A DNA stretch of 8,217 nt from Hyphomicrobiaceae bacterium. GTDB taxonomy: Bacteria > Pseudomonadota > Alphaproteobacteria > Rhizobiales > JAKIUO01. Made by a program: the position numbers and the translations under genes. Where the stretch lies: positions 1-8,217 of the forward strand of contig JAKIUO010000133.1 of the NCBI GenBank assembly GCA_021647535.1, written 5' to 3'. Below are positions 1 to 6,694 of this stretch, piece after piece (the stretch's first letter is position 1; every line of letters begins with the position of its first letter). The notes beneath the pieces were generated by a model, which made no database searches, was not told where the DNA came from, and saw only the letters and a program-made list of their open reading frames with translations.

Positions 1-1494
1 CAGGATTTTGCCTTGTCCATTCATCCCCCCTTTCTTTATCTGGGCTATGTGGGTTTTTCGATTGCCTTTTCCTTTGCGGTTGCCGCTTTGATCGAAGGGC
101 GTGTTGACGCCACCTGGGCGCGCTGGGTGCGCCCGTGGACGCTGGTCGCCTGGATCTGCCTGACTATTGGCATCATGCTCGGTTCCTGGTGGGCATATTA
201 CGAACTGGGTTGGGGCGGTTGGTGGTTCTGGGATCCGGTTGAAAATGCTTCTTTCATGCCTTGGCTTGCCGGCACCGCCTTGTTGCATTCCGCTATGGTG
301 GTGGAAAAACGTGGGGCGCTCAAATTGTGGACCATTCTGTTGTCCATCCTGACCTTTTCGCTGTCTTTGATGGGGGCATTCCTCGTGCGCTCTGGTGTGC
401 TGTCTTCGGTACATGCCTTTGCGGTGGATCCCGAACGCGGCGTATTCATTCTGGCCATTCTAGCCTTCTTTACAGGGGGAGCGCTGGCACTGTTTGCCTG
501 GCGTGCTCCTCAGTTGAAGCAGGGCGGCCTGTTTGCGCCGATCTCGCGAGAAGGAGCTTTGGTGGTCAATAATCTGTTTTTGACCGTTGGTTGCGCGACT
601 GTTTTCCTTGGCACCTTATGGCCATTGGTCATGGAAGCCTTTGGCTATAAAATCTCAGTTGGCGCCCCCTATTTTGAGCGCTATTTTGGCCTGTTAATGT
701 TGCCTTTGCTGTTGGCCATTCCGTTCGGGCCGTTATTGTCCTGGAAGCGTGGCGATATTCGCGGGGCCGCTCAGCGTCTTTATGTGGCGATGGGCGTTGC
801 TCTGGCCTTCATTATCCTGACCTACGCGGTGACGACTGGAGGGTCGATTTTCGCACCTGTTCTGATCGGTATTGGCGTCTATATTGTTGTTGGGGCCGTA
901 TCTGAAGTCCTCTGGCGGGCCAAGGCCTTCCGGGCGGATGGCAGCGAAGTCAGGCGGCGTTTGCGCAATATGCCGCGTGCCGCTTATGGTTCCATGCTTG
1001 GACATCTGGGTATTGGTCTGTTTGTCATCGGGGCTGTTTCAACCAGTGTCTGGAAAACCGAAAAAACAGTTGCTTTGGCTCCAGGAGATATTGAGAAGAT
1101 CGCTGGGTATGAAGTTCGTTTCGATGGTGTCAGTGACCAAAAGGGAGCAAACTTCACCCAAAAAACGGGCTCATTCACAATCACCAAAGGTGGTGAAGCC
1201 GTGGCGATCCTGGAAGCAGGCAAACGTCAATACACCTTGCAGCGTATGCCAACCACCGAAACCGGCATCTATAATGCACCGAGCGGCGACCTCTATCTGG
1301 CGATCGGCGACAAGTTGCAAAAAGGTGCCTATACAGTGCGTTTGTATTTCAACCCGTTTATTCGCCTGATCTGGCTGGGTTGTATTATCATGGCTCTTGG
1401 CGGTCTTGTGTCGCTTACTGATCGGCGGTTGCGTGTTGGTGCACCTCGACGTGCAAAGAAAAAGAAAGCCTCGGCTGCAGTTGCAGCTGAGTAG
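1..1494 (+). CDS. ccmF: Cytochrome c heme lyase subunit CcmF (5' truncated by window edge)
   Basis: CcmF is the large inner-membrane subunit of the System I heme ligation complex. It takes heme from holo-CcmE and joins it to apocytochrome c, working with CcmH and CcmI. The frame is open from base 1, giving 497 visible residues; family members are usually about 650, so roughly 150 N-terminal residues lie outside the window. The first visible residues already match the conserved HPPFLYLGYVGFS segment, so a TTG at base 13 is an internal Leu codon and not the start. The tryptophan-rich WWD heme-handling motif (WWAYYELGWGGWWFWDP) spans window residues 63-79. Candidate heme-ligand histidines of the family are at residues 8, 96 (LLHSA), 138 (SVHAF) and 335 (LGHLG). 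Many hydrophobic segments follow, then a periplasmic domain, a last membrane helix and a basic RRAKKKK tail. The gene ends 9 bp before ccmH, so the two are almost certainly co-transcribed. Identification is firm; only the start is missing. Confidence 0.96.
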   Translation, partial: QDFALSIHPPFLYLGYVGFSIAFSFAVAALIEGRVDATWARWVRPWTLVAWICLTIGIMLGSWWAYYELGWGGWWFWDPVENASFMPWLAGTALLHSAMVVEKRGALKLWTILLSILTFSLSLMGAFLVRSGVLSSVHAFAVDPERGVFILAILAFFTGGALALFAWRAPQLKQGGLFAPISREGALVVNNLFLTVGCATVFLGTLWPLVMEAFGYKISVGAPYFERYFGLLMLPLLLAIPFGPLLSWKRGDIRGAAQRLYVAMGVALAFIILTYAVTTGGSIFAPVLIGIGVYIVVGAVSEVLWRAKAFRADGSEVRRRLRNMPRAAYGSMLGHLGIGLFVIGAVSTSVWKTEKTVALAPGDIEKIAGYEVRFDGVSDQKGANFTQKTGSFTITKGGEAVAILEAGKRQYTLQRMPTTETGIYNAPSGDLYLAIGDKLQKGAYTVRLYFNPFIRLIWLGCIIMALGGLVSLTDRRLRVGAPRRAKKKKASAAVAAE

Positions 1495-1503
1495 GGGAGA
1501 GAA

Positions 1504-1989
1504 ATGAAAGCTATCAAATACGCCCTTTTTTCTCTCTTGCTGCCGGTTCTGATGCTGACCTCATTTGAGGTCAGCGCGGTTGAACCTTCGGAAATGTTGA
1601 AAGATCCCAAGCTGGAGGCGCGGGCGCGGGAGATTTCAATTAACCTGCGCTGTCTGGTTTGCCAGAACCAGTCGATCGATGATAGTGATGCTGACCTTGC
1701 CAAGGATCTGCGCGTGTTGGTGCGTGAGCGCTTGACCAAAGGCGATAGCAACGAGCAGGCGACAGATTACATCGTCGATCGTTATGGCGAATATGTGCTG
1801 CTCAAACCACGTATGGGGATGCATACCGTCATATTGTGGTTCGGCCCGTTGCTTCTATTGCTGTTGGCTGGCGGTTATATTTATATGAATGTTTCGTCGC
1901 TGGCTCCTGCGACGAAAAAGAGCGCCAAAGTCGCAGAGCTGTCTGGCGAAGAGCAAGCCAAGCTCGACAAGCTGATGGGCAGCGATTGA
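1504..1989 (+). CDS. ccmH: Cytochrome c maturation protein CcmH (short form)
   Basis: CcmH is a membrane-anchored periplasmic thiol protein that handles the reduced CXXC heme site of apocytochrome c and delivers it to CcmF. The 161-residue product starts with a signal sequence (residues 1 to about 24, ending FEVSA). It carries the defining LRCLVCQNQS motif with redox cysteines C50 and C53, the typical helical domain to about residue 104, one membrane helix at about 107-129 and a charged cytoplasmic tail. This is the short CcmH (CycL) of alphaproteobacteria, not the long CcmH-CcmI fusion of E. coli. No ccmG lies between ccmF and ccmH, which also fits alphaproteobacterial gene order. The ATG at 1504 follows a strong AGGGGAGAG ribosome binding site (1493-1501) that overlaps the ccmF stop, so coupled translation is likely. 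A perfect inverted repeat lies in the signal-peptide codons (separate entry). Confidence 0.95.
   Translation: MKAIKYALFSLLLPVLMLTSFEVSAVEPSEMLKDPKLEARAREISINLRCLVCQNQSIDDSDADLAKDLRVLVRERLTKGDSNEQATDYIVDRYGEYVLLKPRMGMHTVILWFGPLLLLLLAGGYIYMNVSSLAPATKKSAKVAELSGEEQAKLDKLMGSD
1554..1575. repeat. Perfect 10-bp inverted repeat inside ccmH signal-peptide codons
   Basis: The arms GCTGACCTCA (1554-1563) and TGAGGTCAGC (1566-1575) are exact reverse complements separated by TT. They cover codons 17-24 of ccmH, the end of the signal peptide's hydrophobic core and the cleavage region. In mRNA they would form a tight hairpin; as DNA they form a dyad of the size bound by dimeric regulators. The repeat is seen directly; any function is inference. 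Confidence 0.75.
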
Positions 1990-2270
1990 GCAGGTTTTTT
2001 GCCTGCTAAAGAATGTCCTGCCGGACGGGCCGCTTGCGCAGCGGGCGGAAAAGGGCTAGCCCCTTTCAACCCCCACTTTGGGGAAACTCTTTTCCCTAAG
2101 CGGGCCAGAATAACAGGCAGAGCGCGGCAGCCCCTTTGCCAAGCGCGGTCAATATTTATGCGAGCTGGTATTACGCACCCAACAATTGGGATTGCACAAG
2201 GGTCTCGACCCTTTGCCGCTTTCGCGCGTAGCGAACCGCCGGAGGCATTCTTTTCTTCTTTTGCGTAACA
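1990..2270. other. Hairpin-rich convergent spacer between ccmH and motB
   Basis: This 281-bp spacer separates the converging 3' ends of ccmH and the motB-like gene. It holds a dense series of short inverted repeats: AGCAGG/CCTGCT (1989-1994 with 2002-2007, overlapping the ccmH stop), CCGCT/AGCGG (2030-2044), AAAGGG/CCCTTT (2050-2066), CCCCA/TGGGG (2071-2083), GGGAAA/TTTCCC (2081-2096), CCCAA/TTGGG (2178-2190) and AAGGGT/ACCCTT with loop CTCG (2198-2213). None is followed directly by a T run on either strand, so no textbook intrinsic terminator can be called, although some may end transcription from both sides. A frame open across most of it begins at a TTG within the T run after the ccmH stop, has no ribosome binding site and resembles no known family, so it is not called as a gene. 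The region may be a degenerate palindromic intergenic repeat. Confidence 0.5.
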
Positions 2271-3134
2271 TCAGGGCGTCATATCAGCAGGCATCGGCGG
2301 GGCTTCCGCCATCACCAGAATAGAGATGCGCCGGTTGGCGGCAAGGAAGGGATCTTCCGGGAACAAAGGATCGCTATCGGCCTTGCCACTGATTGAGAAA
2401 AACTGATCGTGCGGCATCCCGGCAGCGGCCATGATTTTGCGCGAGGCACGTGCCCGGTCAGCAGACAAGTCCCACAGGCTGTAATCAGAACGCCCATAAA
2501 GTCTGGTGGCATCCGTATGGCCAGTGATGGCAATACGATTAGGCAGTTTACGCAGCACGGGCACCATTTTGGCGAGTAACCGGCGTGTGCGTTCATAGGG
2601 CTTGCTGGAGCCTTGCGGGAACATGGAACGGCCATCTTGATCCACGAGCTGGATATGCAGGCCCTCTGGCGTGTCCTCGATCATTATATTGTCTGACACT
2701 TCAAGAATTTCTGGCATTTCTTCAAAGGCTTGGCGCAAGGAGGCGGCAGCCAGAGCAAACTGGCGGGTCTGCTTGATTTTGTTTTCTTCAATATCATGCG
2801 TATTGGCTTCAGGCCCCTGTTTAGAACGCTCGTCCTGCCTGATCGCGTCAAAATCACTGTCTTTTGTACTGTCTGAGATGATCGTGACGGATTTTATATA
2901 TTGGCGCATCGGCGCGCCTTCAATCTCGATCATACCTGCTTTACGAGTGGCATCCTTGACGCCAAAGGCATCACGCATGGAGCCAGCAACGACCTGTAGT
3001 TTTTCCTTGTCCTGAATGGAAAAAGAGATAATCAGCACGAAAAAACACACAAGGAGTGACATAAGGTCAGCAAAGGTCAACAGCCAGTCTGGAAGGCCAT
3101 CTGGACATTTTTGTGCCTTTTTGCATTTTGCCAT
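2271..3134 (-). CDS. motB: Flagellar motor stator protein, MotB/PomB family
   Basis: This is the B subunit of an ion-driven flagellar stator: it anchors the complex to peptidoglycan and carries the ion-binding aspartate. The 287-residue product has a short cytoplasmic N-terminus with C4 and C10, then one membrane helix at about 17-39 (LLTFADLMSLLVCFFVLIIS) containing the invariant Asp at D23. A plug-like stretch follows (QVVAGSMRDAFGV, 47-59). The C-terminal OmpA-like peptidoglycan-binding domain has TGHTD (204-208), WDLSADRA (221-228) and NRRISI (267-272). FADLMSLL.CFFVL, GSM..AFGV and the GHTD...WDLS spacing resemble Vibrio PomB more than E. coli MotB, so sodium use is possible but inferred. 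The ATG at 3134 is chosen because GAGGAG lies 8 bases upstream; the longer TTG start at 3152 would place that site inside the coding region. The motA-like partner lies upstream on the same strand. Confidence 0.92.
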   Translation of the reverse strand: MAKCKKAQKCPDGLPDWLLTFADLMSLLVCFFVLIISFSIQDKEKLQVVAGSMRDAFGVKDATRKAGMIEIEGAPMRQYIKSVTIISDSTKDSDFDAIRQDERSKQGPEANTHDIEENKIKQTRQFALAAASLRQAFEEMPEILEVSDNIMIEDTPEGLHIQLVDQDGRSMFPQGSSKPYERTRRLLAKMVPVLRKLPNRIAITGHTDATRLYGRSDYSLWDLSADRARASRKIMAAAGMPHDQFFSISGKADSDPLFPEDPFLAANRRISILVMAEAPPMPADMTP

Positions 3135-3142
3135 TTTCTCTA

Positions 3143-3148
3143 CTCCTC
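3143..3148 (-). promoter_or_regulatory. Ribosome binding site of the motB-like gene
   Basis: On the minus strand this reads GAGGAG, 8 bases before the ATG at 3134. It decides the start in favour of that ATG over the upstream TTG at 3152. It also shows that motB is translated independently of motA, whose stop lies 183 bp upstream. Confidence 0.8.
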
Positions 3149-3178
3149 GCAAGTTCGTTCAACTGGTCATCAATACGA

Positions 3179-3239
3179 GTGTTTCGACCCAAACATGATT
3201 CCGATGAAATTGGCATCATGTTTGGAAAAGTTGAAACAC
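3179..3239. repeat. Long imperfect inverted repeat in the motA-motB gap (hairpin 1)
   Basis: The core arms CCAAACATGAT (3189-3199) and ATCATGTTTGG (3215-3225) are perfectly complementary over 11 bp. Two further G-C pairs lie inside after one mismatch. Outside the core, GTGTTTC (3179-3185) and GAAACAC (3233-3239) are perfectly complementary over 7 bp and join the core through GAC/GTT with one G-T, leaving an AAAA bulge (3226-3229). The whole forms one long stem-loop between the two stator genes. The G-T pair becomes A-C in the transcribed (minus) strand, so the mRNA stem is slightly weaker than the plus-strand fold. The CATGAT...ATCATG arms recall the palindromic intergenic mosaic elements known from rhizobial genomes; membership is inferred. 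Confidence 0.7.
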
Positions 3240-3251
3240 CACAACGGATTA

Positions 3252-3305
3252 GCTAGTGATCTGGGCCGATAAATGGGTGCCATTTGTTGGTGTGGGAACA
3301 CTAGC
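3252..3305. repeat. Second nested inverted repeat in the motA-motB gap (hairpin 2)
   Basis: The outer arms GCTAGTG (3252-3258) and CACTAGC (3299-3305) are perfectly complementary. Nested inside, CCGATAAATGG (3266-3276) pairs with CCATTTGTTGG (3280-3290) around a GTG loop, with two G-T pairs; the inner six pairs AAATGG/CCATTT are perfect. With hairpin 1 this fills nearly all of the gap between the motA stop and the motB ribosome binding site. The G-T pairs would be A-C mismatches in the minus-strand transcript, which suggests the symmetry belongs to the DNA or to a plus-strand transcript as much as to the operon mRNA. Confidence 0.65.
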
Positions 3306-3317
3306 GCGCAATTTGCT

Positions 3318-4094
3318 CTAGGCGGCTGCCATATCCATTTCGGCAAGACGTCGTTCTTTTTCAGGTAGATAGGCCAGCAGCATTTCCTTGATAAGTTGAG
3401 GCGCACGATTGGCGCGTAGATGGGTAATGCCATCAATGGCCAGGGTCTGGTTGACTTCTTCGAGCTTGCTTTTGGTGTCCAGCTTGTCTGAGATGGGCAG
3501 AGCAATCGCATTGGAAATAACAGCCCCATACAGGGTTGTCAGCAGCGCGACAGCCATTGAAGGGCCAATAGCTGCTGGATCGTCCATAGTTGAAAGCATC
3601 TGTACGAGCCCAACCAGCGTGCCGATCATGCCAAAGGCGGGAGCTGCATCACCAAACTGCTTGTAGATCAGTGCGGCTTCGCTAAGGCGCGCAAGATAGA
3701 GGTCTCGTTCAAGTTCAAGCATACCAATAAGTACATCTTCCTCATAACCATCGGCCACCATCTGCGCTCCCTTTTTAAGAATGGGATCATCGATTTCGGC
3801 ATTTTCGAGGGCCAGAGGGCCGTTTTTGCGCACCAGTTCAGCCAGTTCTACCAGCTTGTCGATTTTGTCTTTGGGAGTATCTTTTTTGTTTTTGAAAGCA
3901 ACGCTGGCCCCAAGCGCCATAGCTGAAAGAACATTTGACAGAGGGAAGCGCATAACCGTTACGGCCAATCCGCCCCCGACCACAATCAATACCGATGGTA
4001 TATTGACGAATGATCCAAAATCTCCACCAAGCCCAATGGCGATGATGATGACGAGGAGCCCGGCGAGAGCCCCGATAATAGTTGCTAAATCCAT
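3318..4094 (-). CDS. motA: Flagellar motor stator protein, MotA/PomA family
   Basis: This is the A subunit of the flagellar stator: a four-helix inner-membrane protein that forms the ion channel with MotB and pushes on the rotor protein FliG through its cytoplasmic loop. The 258-residue length matches PomA (about 253) better than E. coli MotA (about 295). Membrane helices lie near 2-23, 30-50, 148-170 and 179-201. The cytoplasmic loop carries R89, K90 and E97, matching the charged rotor-facing residues of PomA (88, 89, 96) with a constant offset of one. The channel segments GMIGTLVGLV (155-164) and MAVALLTTLYGA (180-191) are PomA-like, and T159 and T187 fall where PomA has the threonines T158 and T186, which are linked to sodium. 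Sodium coupling is therefore plausible but unproven. The ATG at 4094 has an AGGGTGA site just upstream. No other flagellar gene is in the window, so this may be an unlinked stator pair. Confidence 0.93.
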   Translation of the reverse strand: MDLATIIGALAGLLVIIIAIGLGGDFGSFVNIPSVLIVVGGGLAVTVMRFPLSNVLSAMALGASVAFKNKKDTPKDKIDKLVELAELVRKNGPLALENAEIDDPILKKGAQMVADGYEEDVLIGMLELERDLYLARLSEAALIYKQFGDAAPAFGMIGTLVGLVQMLSTMDDPAAIGPSMAVALLTTLYGAVISNAIALPISDKLDTKSKLEEVNQTLAIDGITHLRANRAPQLIKEMLLAYLPEKERRLAEMDMAAA

Positions 4095-4346
4095 AATTCA
4101 CCCTGACCCGATACATTTTAAGCGTTACATTTGTGGTGTGATTGAACCTATTAAACAGCATTAAGGTTAAAGCTTCGTTGAAATATAAGGATAAAAATGA
4201 AACTATCGATCATGCATCCGTGAAGAGAGCTGTAAAGTTTTTTCCAAGGGTGCACTTATCATTTGTTCTTGGCGGCAAGAGCGGTTAAAAGGTCTCTTTT
4301 AGTAAAAACTTCTGTAAGCAGCACTGGTAAAGAGACGCAAAACCCC
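4095..4346. promoter_or_regulatory. Divergent intergenic region between motA-like gene and ettA
   Basis: These 252 bp separate the divergent starts of the stator operon (minus) and ettA (plus), so both promoters should lie here. The central part (about 4105-4225) is AT-rich. No convincing sigma70 pair could be fixed on either strand, and no flagellar sigma28-type pattern was seen ahead of motA, which would fit expression outside the main flagellar cascade. A frame in phase with ettA extends up to a TTG at 4263, but its 28 residues do not look like EttA. Confidence 0.4.
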
Positions 4347-6005
4347 ATGGCAACTCCCAAATATGTTTATGTCCTCGACGGGCTTTCCAAAACCTACCCC
4401 GGCGGCAAAAAAGTCCTTGATAATGTCCGCCTGTCCTTCCTGCCCGATGCCAAAATCGGTGTGGTTGGGGCCAATGGTTCGGGTAAATCCTCCTTGCTGA
4501 AAATCATGGCCGGGGTCGACAGCGAATATAATGGCGAAGCCTGGGCCGCCGAGGGCATCAAGGTGGGCTATCTGGCGCAAGAACCCCAACTTGACGATAG
4601 TCTTGATGTGGTGGGCAATGTCATGCTCGGGGTGGCTGAAAAAAAGGCCAAGCTCACTCGTTTTAACGAGCTGGCGATGAATTATAGTGACGAAACCGCT
4701 GACGAGATGGCGCAGCTTCAAGACGAGATAGACGCCAACGACTTGTGGGATCTGGATAGTCAGGTGGAGCAGGCCATGGATGCCTTGCGCTGCCCGGAAC
4801 CTGATGCTGATGTCAGAAAATTGTCGGGGGGAGAAAAACGCCGCGTGGCCTTGTGCGCGCTGCTGCTCTCCAAGCCCGACATGCTGTTGCTTGATGAACC
4901 GACCAACCATCTGGATGCCGAAACCGTCGCATGGCTGCAGCATTTCCTTGAAAATTTTGCAGGTTGCGTGGTGCTGGTGACCCATGACCGTTATTTCCTC
5001 GACAATATTACCAGCTGGACGCTGGAGCTTGATCGTGGCGCCGGGGTTCCCTATGAGGGCAATTATTCGAGCTGGCTGGAGCAAAAAGCCAAGCGCCTGG
5101 CACAGGAAAAACGCGAGGACAAATCCAAGCAAAAGACCCTGGAACGTGAACTCGAATGGATCCGGGCCAGTCCAAAAGCCCGCCAGGCCAAATCAAAAGC
5201 CCGTATCAATGCTTATAACGAGCTGCGCGACAAGGCCGATGCCATTGATGTCGGCGTGGCGCAGATCACCATTCCGCCGGGACCACGGCTGGGCGGTATT
5301 GTGGTGGAAACAGAAAACCTCAACAAGGGCTTTGAGGATCGTTTGCTGATCGGTGATTTGACCTTCAAGCTGCCCCCTGGTGGTATTGTCGGGGTTATCG
5401 GCCCGAACGGGGCGGGTAAAACCACTTTGTTCAAGATGATCACCGGACAGGAACAGCCAGATGGCGGCACGCTCAAGGTTGGTGAAACCGTCAAGCTGGG
5501 CTATGTCGACCAGAGCCGCGATGCACTTGATGGCGATCTCAATGTCTGGGCCGAAATATCTGACGGCAATGACATGATCATGCTGGGCAAACGTGAAGTG
5601 CCGTCTCGGGCCTATGTCAGCTGGTTCAATTTCAAGGGCTCGGATCAGCAAAAAAAGGTCGGGCAATTGTCGGGGGGCGAACGCAATCGCGTCCATCTGG
5701 CTAAAATGCTCAAGCAGGGGGCCAACCTGCTTTTGCTCGATGAACCGACCAATGATCTGGACGTGGAAACCCTGTCAGCGCTCGAAGCGGCGCTGGAAGA
5801 CTTCCCCGGTTGCGCCGTTATCATCTCGCATGACCGTTTCTTTCTCGATCGCATCGCCACCCATATTCTGGCCTTTGAAGGGGACAGCCATGTGGAATGG
5901 TTCGAGGGCAATTTCGCCGATTATGAAGAAGACAAAAAGCGCCGCCTTGGCGATGATGCCGTTGAACCGCACCGTATCAAGTTCAAAAAGTTCGAGCGGA
6001 GCTGA
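4347..6005 (+). CDS. ettA: Energy-dependent translational throttle protein EttA (ABC-F ATPase)
   Basis: EttA is a soluble ABC-F protein that binds the ribosomal E site and regulates entry into the elongation cycle according to the ATP/ADP ratio. The 552-residue product has two ABC domains. Domain 1 has Walker A GANGSGKS (41-48), signature LSGGE (159-163), Walker B with catalytic E184, and switch H213. Domain 2 has Walker A GPNGAGKT (352-359), signature LSGGE (441-445), Walker B with E466, and H495. The acidic arm insertion lies around 95-145. The basic linker (about 242-298, ASPKARQAKSKARINAYNEL) corresponds to the P-site tRNA interaction motif. The ending RRLGDDAVEPHRIKFKKF is diagnostic of EttA rather than Uup or YheS. 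The ATG at 4347 is chosen because MATPKYVYVLDGLSK aligns with the family N-terminus; a TTG at 4263 would add 28 unrelated residues. Its ribosome binding site is weak (AAAGAGA, 4329-4335). All catalytic residues are intact. The next gene starts 2 bp after the stop. Confidence 0.97.
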   Translation: MATPKYVYVLDGLSKTYPGGKKVLDNVRLSFLPDAKIGVVGANGSGKSSLLKIMAGVDSEYNGEAWAAEGIKVGYLAQEPQLDDSLDVVGNVMLGVAEKKAKLTRFNELAMNYSDETADEMAQLQDEIDANDLWDLDSQVEQAMDALRCPEPDADVRKLSGGEKRRVALCALLLSKPDMLLLDEPTNHLDAETVAWLQHFLENFAGCVVLVTHDRYFLDNITSWTLELDRGAGVPYEGNYSSWLEQKAKRLAQEKREDKSKQKTLERELEWIRASPKARQAKSKARINAYNELRDKADAIDVGVAQITIPPGPRLGGIVVETENLNKGFEDRLLIGDLTFKLPPGGIVGVIGPNGAGKTTLFKMITGQEQPDGGTLKVGETVKLGYVDQSRDALDGDLNVWAEISDGNDMIMLGKREVPSRAYVSWFNFKGSDQQKKVGQLSGGERNRVHLAKMLKQGANLLLLDEPTNDLDVETLSALEAALEDFPGCAVIISHDRFFLDRIATHILAFEGDSHVEWFEGNFADYEEDKKRRLGDDAVEPHRIKFKKFERS

Positions 6006-6007
6006 TT

Positions 6008-6694
6008 TTGCGCGAAGATTATGAGAGGCAGTACAAGGTTTATGCTCTGGGGGTACCGTCGGACAAGCCCCAGCCCTGGGAGCGCCCGGTCTGGCAACAG
6101 ATTGAAAATGAGCTGGCTTTCTTGAAAGATGTTTGCCGTGGGCCAATTGCTTTGCGCGGCAGCTATCTGGATTTACAGCCCAACGGTTTTTACAAAAATC
6201 GCGGTTATGGCCGCTTGTCATGGCAGAGCAAATCATCGGACAAGTGGACTTATGAAGACCCCGAGGATGAGGGGAGGCGGCTGTCAAAGCGGTTCGCTGA
6301 TGTCGAAGCGTGGGGGCCGCACTGGAAAAAATGCTTTTCCGGGCAGGGGGCACCCGATTTTTACATGAGGCTGACAAACACATTTCCGGCACCTGACTAT
6401 GAAGACCATGCCTGGCGTGGCGAGTTGTTGCTGGCCCTTTCCCTTGACCTGCCACTGGCGGCACAAGAATTGTTTGTGGCCTCGGTTCATTATATTGCCG
6501 GGCTGCTGTCATGCTCGCATATTGGGGTAAGACAAGCGCCGTGGGGCGTAGCTTATTTCCTTGATATAGAAGGGGCATTTACATCGGCTATCAATGATAG
6601 CTCGCCTTATGATGTAAGGGACAATGGCAATTTTCATCGTCCCGCCCATGAAGCTTTGACCGATGAATGGCAGCTTGTCCGCATCATGGTGTGA
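6008..6694 (+). CDS. Uncharacterised 228-residue cytoplasmic protein, linked to ettA
   Basis: I do not recognise this family. The frame starts with TTG only 2 bp after the ettA stop, preceded by a GCGGAGC ribosome binding site inside the last ettA codons (5996-6002). That favours translational coupling. No ATG exists in frame until about residue 120, so the TTG is the most reasonable start. There is no signal peptide or clear membrane helix. The protein is rich in Trp, Tyr and acidic residues: WERPVWQQIENELAFL (24-39), GFYKNRGYGRLSWQ (60-73), EDPEDEGRRLSKRF (83-96), EAWGPHWKKCF (100-110), and a more hydrophobic segment LLLALSLDLPLAAQELFVASVHYIAGLL (140-167). It ends DEWQLVRIMV. Such soluble, aromatic, mixed-charge proteins include many immunity-type and orphan accessory proteins, but nothing here proves that. 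Length, spacing and codon use similar to the neighbours support a real gene; function is unknown. Confidence 0.75.
   Translation: MREDYERQYKVYALGVPSDKPQPWERPVWQQIENELAFLKDVCRGPIALRGSYLDLQPNGFYKNRGYGRLSWQSKSSDKWTYEDPEDEGRRLSKRFADVEAWGPHWKKCFSGQGAPDFYMRLTNTFPAPDYEDHAWRGELLLALSLDLPLAAQELFVASVHYIAGLLSCSHIGVRQAPWGVAYFLDIEGAFTSAINDSSPYDVRDNGNFHRPAHEALTDEWQLVRIMV

Noticed and set aside
1474..1487. Inverted repeat GCTGCA/TGCAGC at the end of ccmF
   Set aside because: It falls in a run of Ala/Val codons (SAAVAAE) and is easily explained by repeated alanine codons.
1989..2007. Hairpin AGCAGG/CCTGCT at the ccmH stop as an intrinsic terminator
   Set aside because: The T run is in the loop, not after the stem, and neither strand has a T tail following it.
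1999..2268. Open frame of 89 codons on the plus strand in the ccmH/motB spacer
   Set aside because: It starts at a TTG in a T run with no ribosome binding site, crosses many hairpins, and its composition (Ala, Arg, Pro, Phe rich, no motif) looks like translated structured spacer.
3135..3152. TTG start for motB at 3152
   Set aside because: The GAGGAG ribosome binding site would then lie inside the coding sequence; the ATG at 3134 sits 8 bases after it.
4263..4346. N-terminal extension of ettA from TTG at 4263
   Set aside because: The 28 added residues do not resemble EttA, and the family N-terminus begins at the ATG at 4347.
4299..5132. 277-codon open frame on the minus strand
   Set aside because: It is the antisense shadow of ettA, whose plus-strand product has all ABC-F motifs.
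5775..6578. 267-codon open frame on the minus strand across the ettA/unknown gene junction
   Set aside because: It overlaps the conserved ettA C-terminus antisense and shows no recognisable domain; it is explained by codon bias of the plus-strand genes. It leaves slight doubt about the unknown gene, but the plus-strand frame has better spacing and a ribosome binding site.
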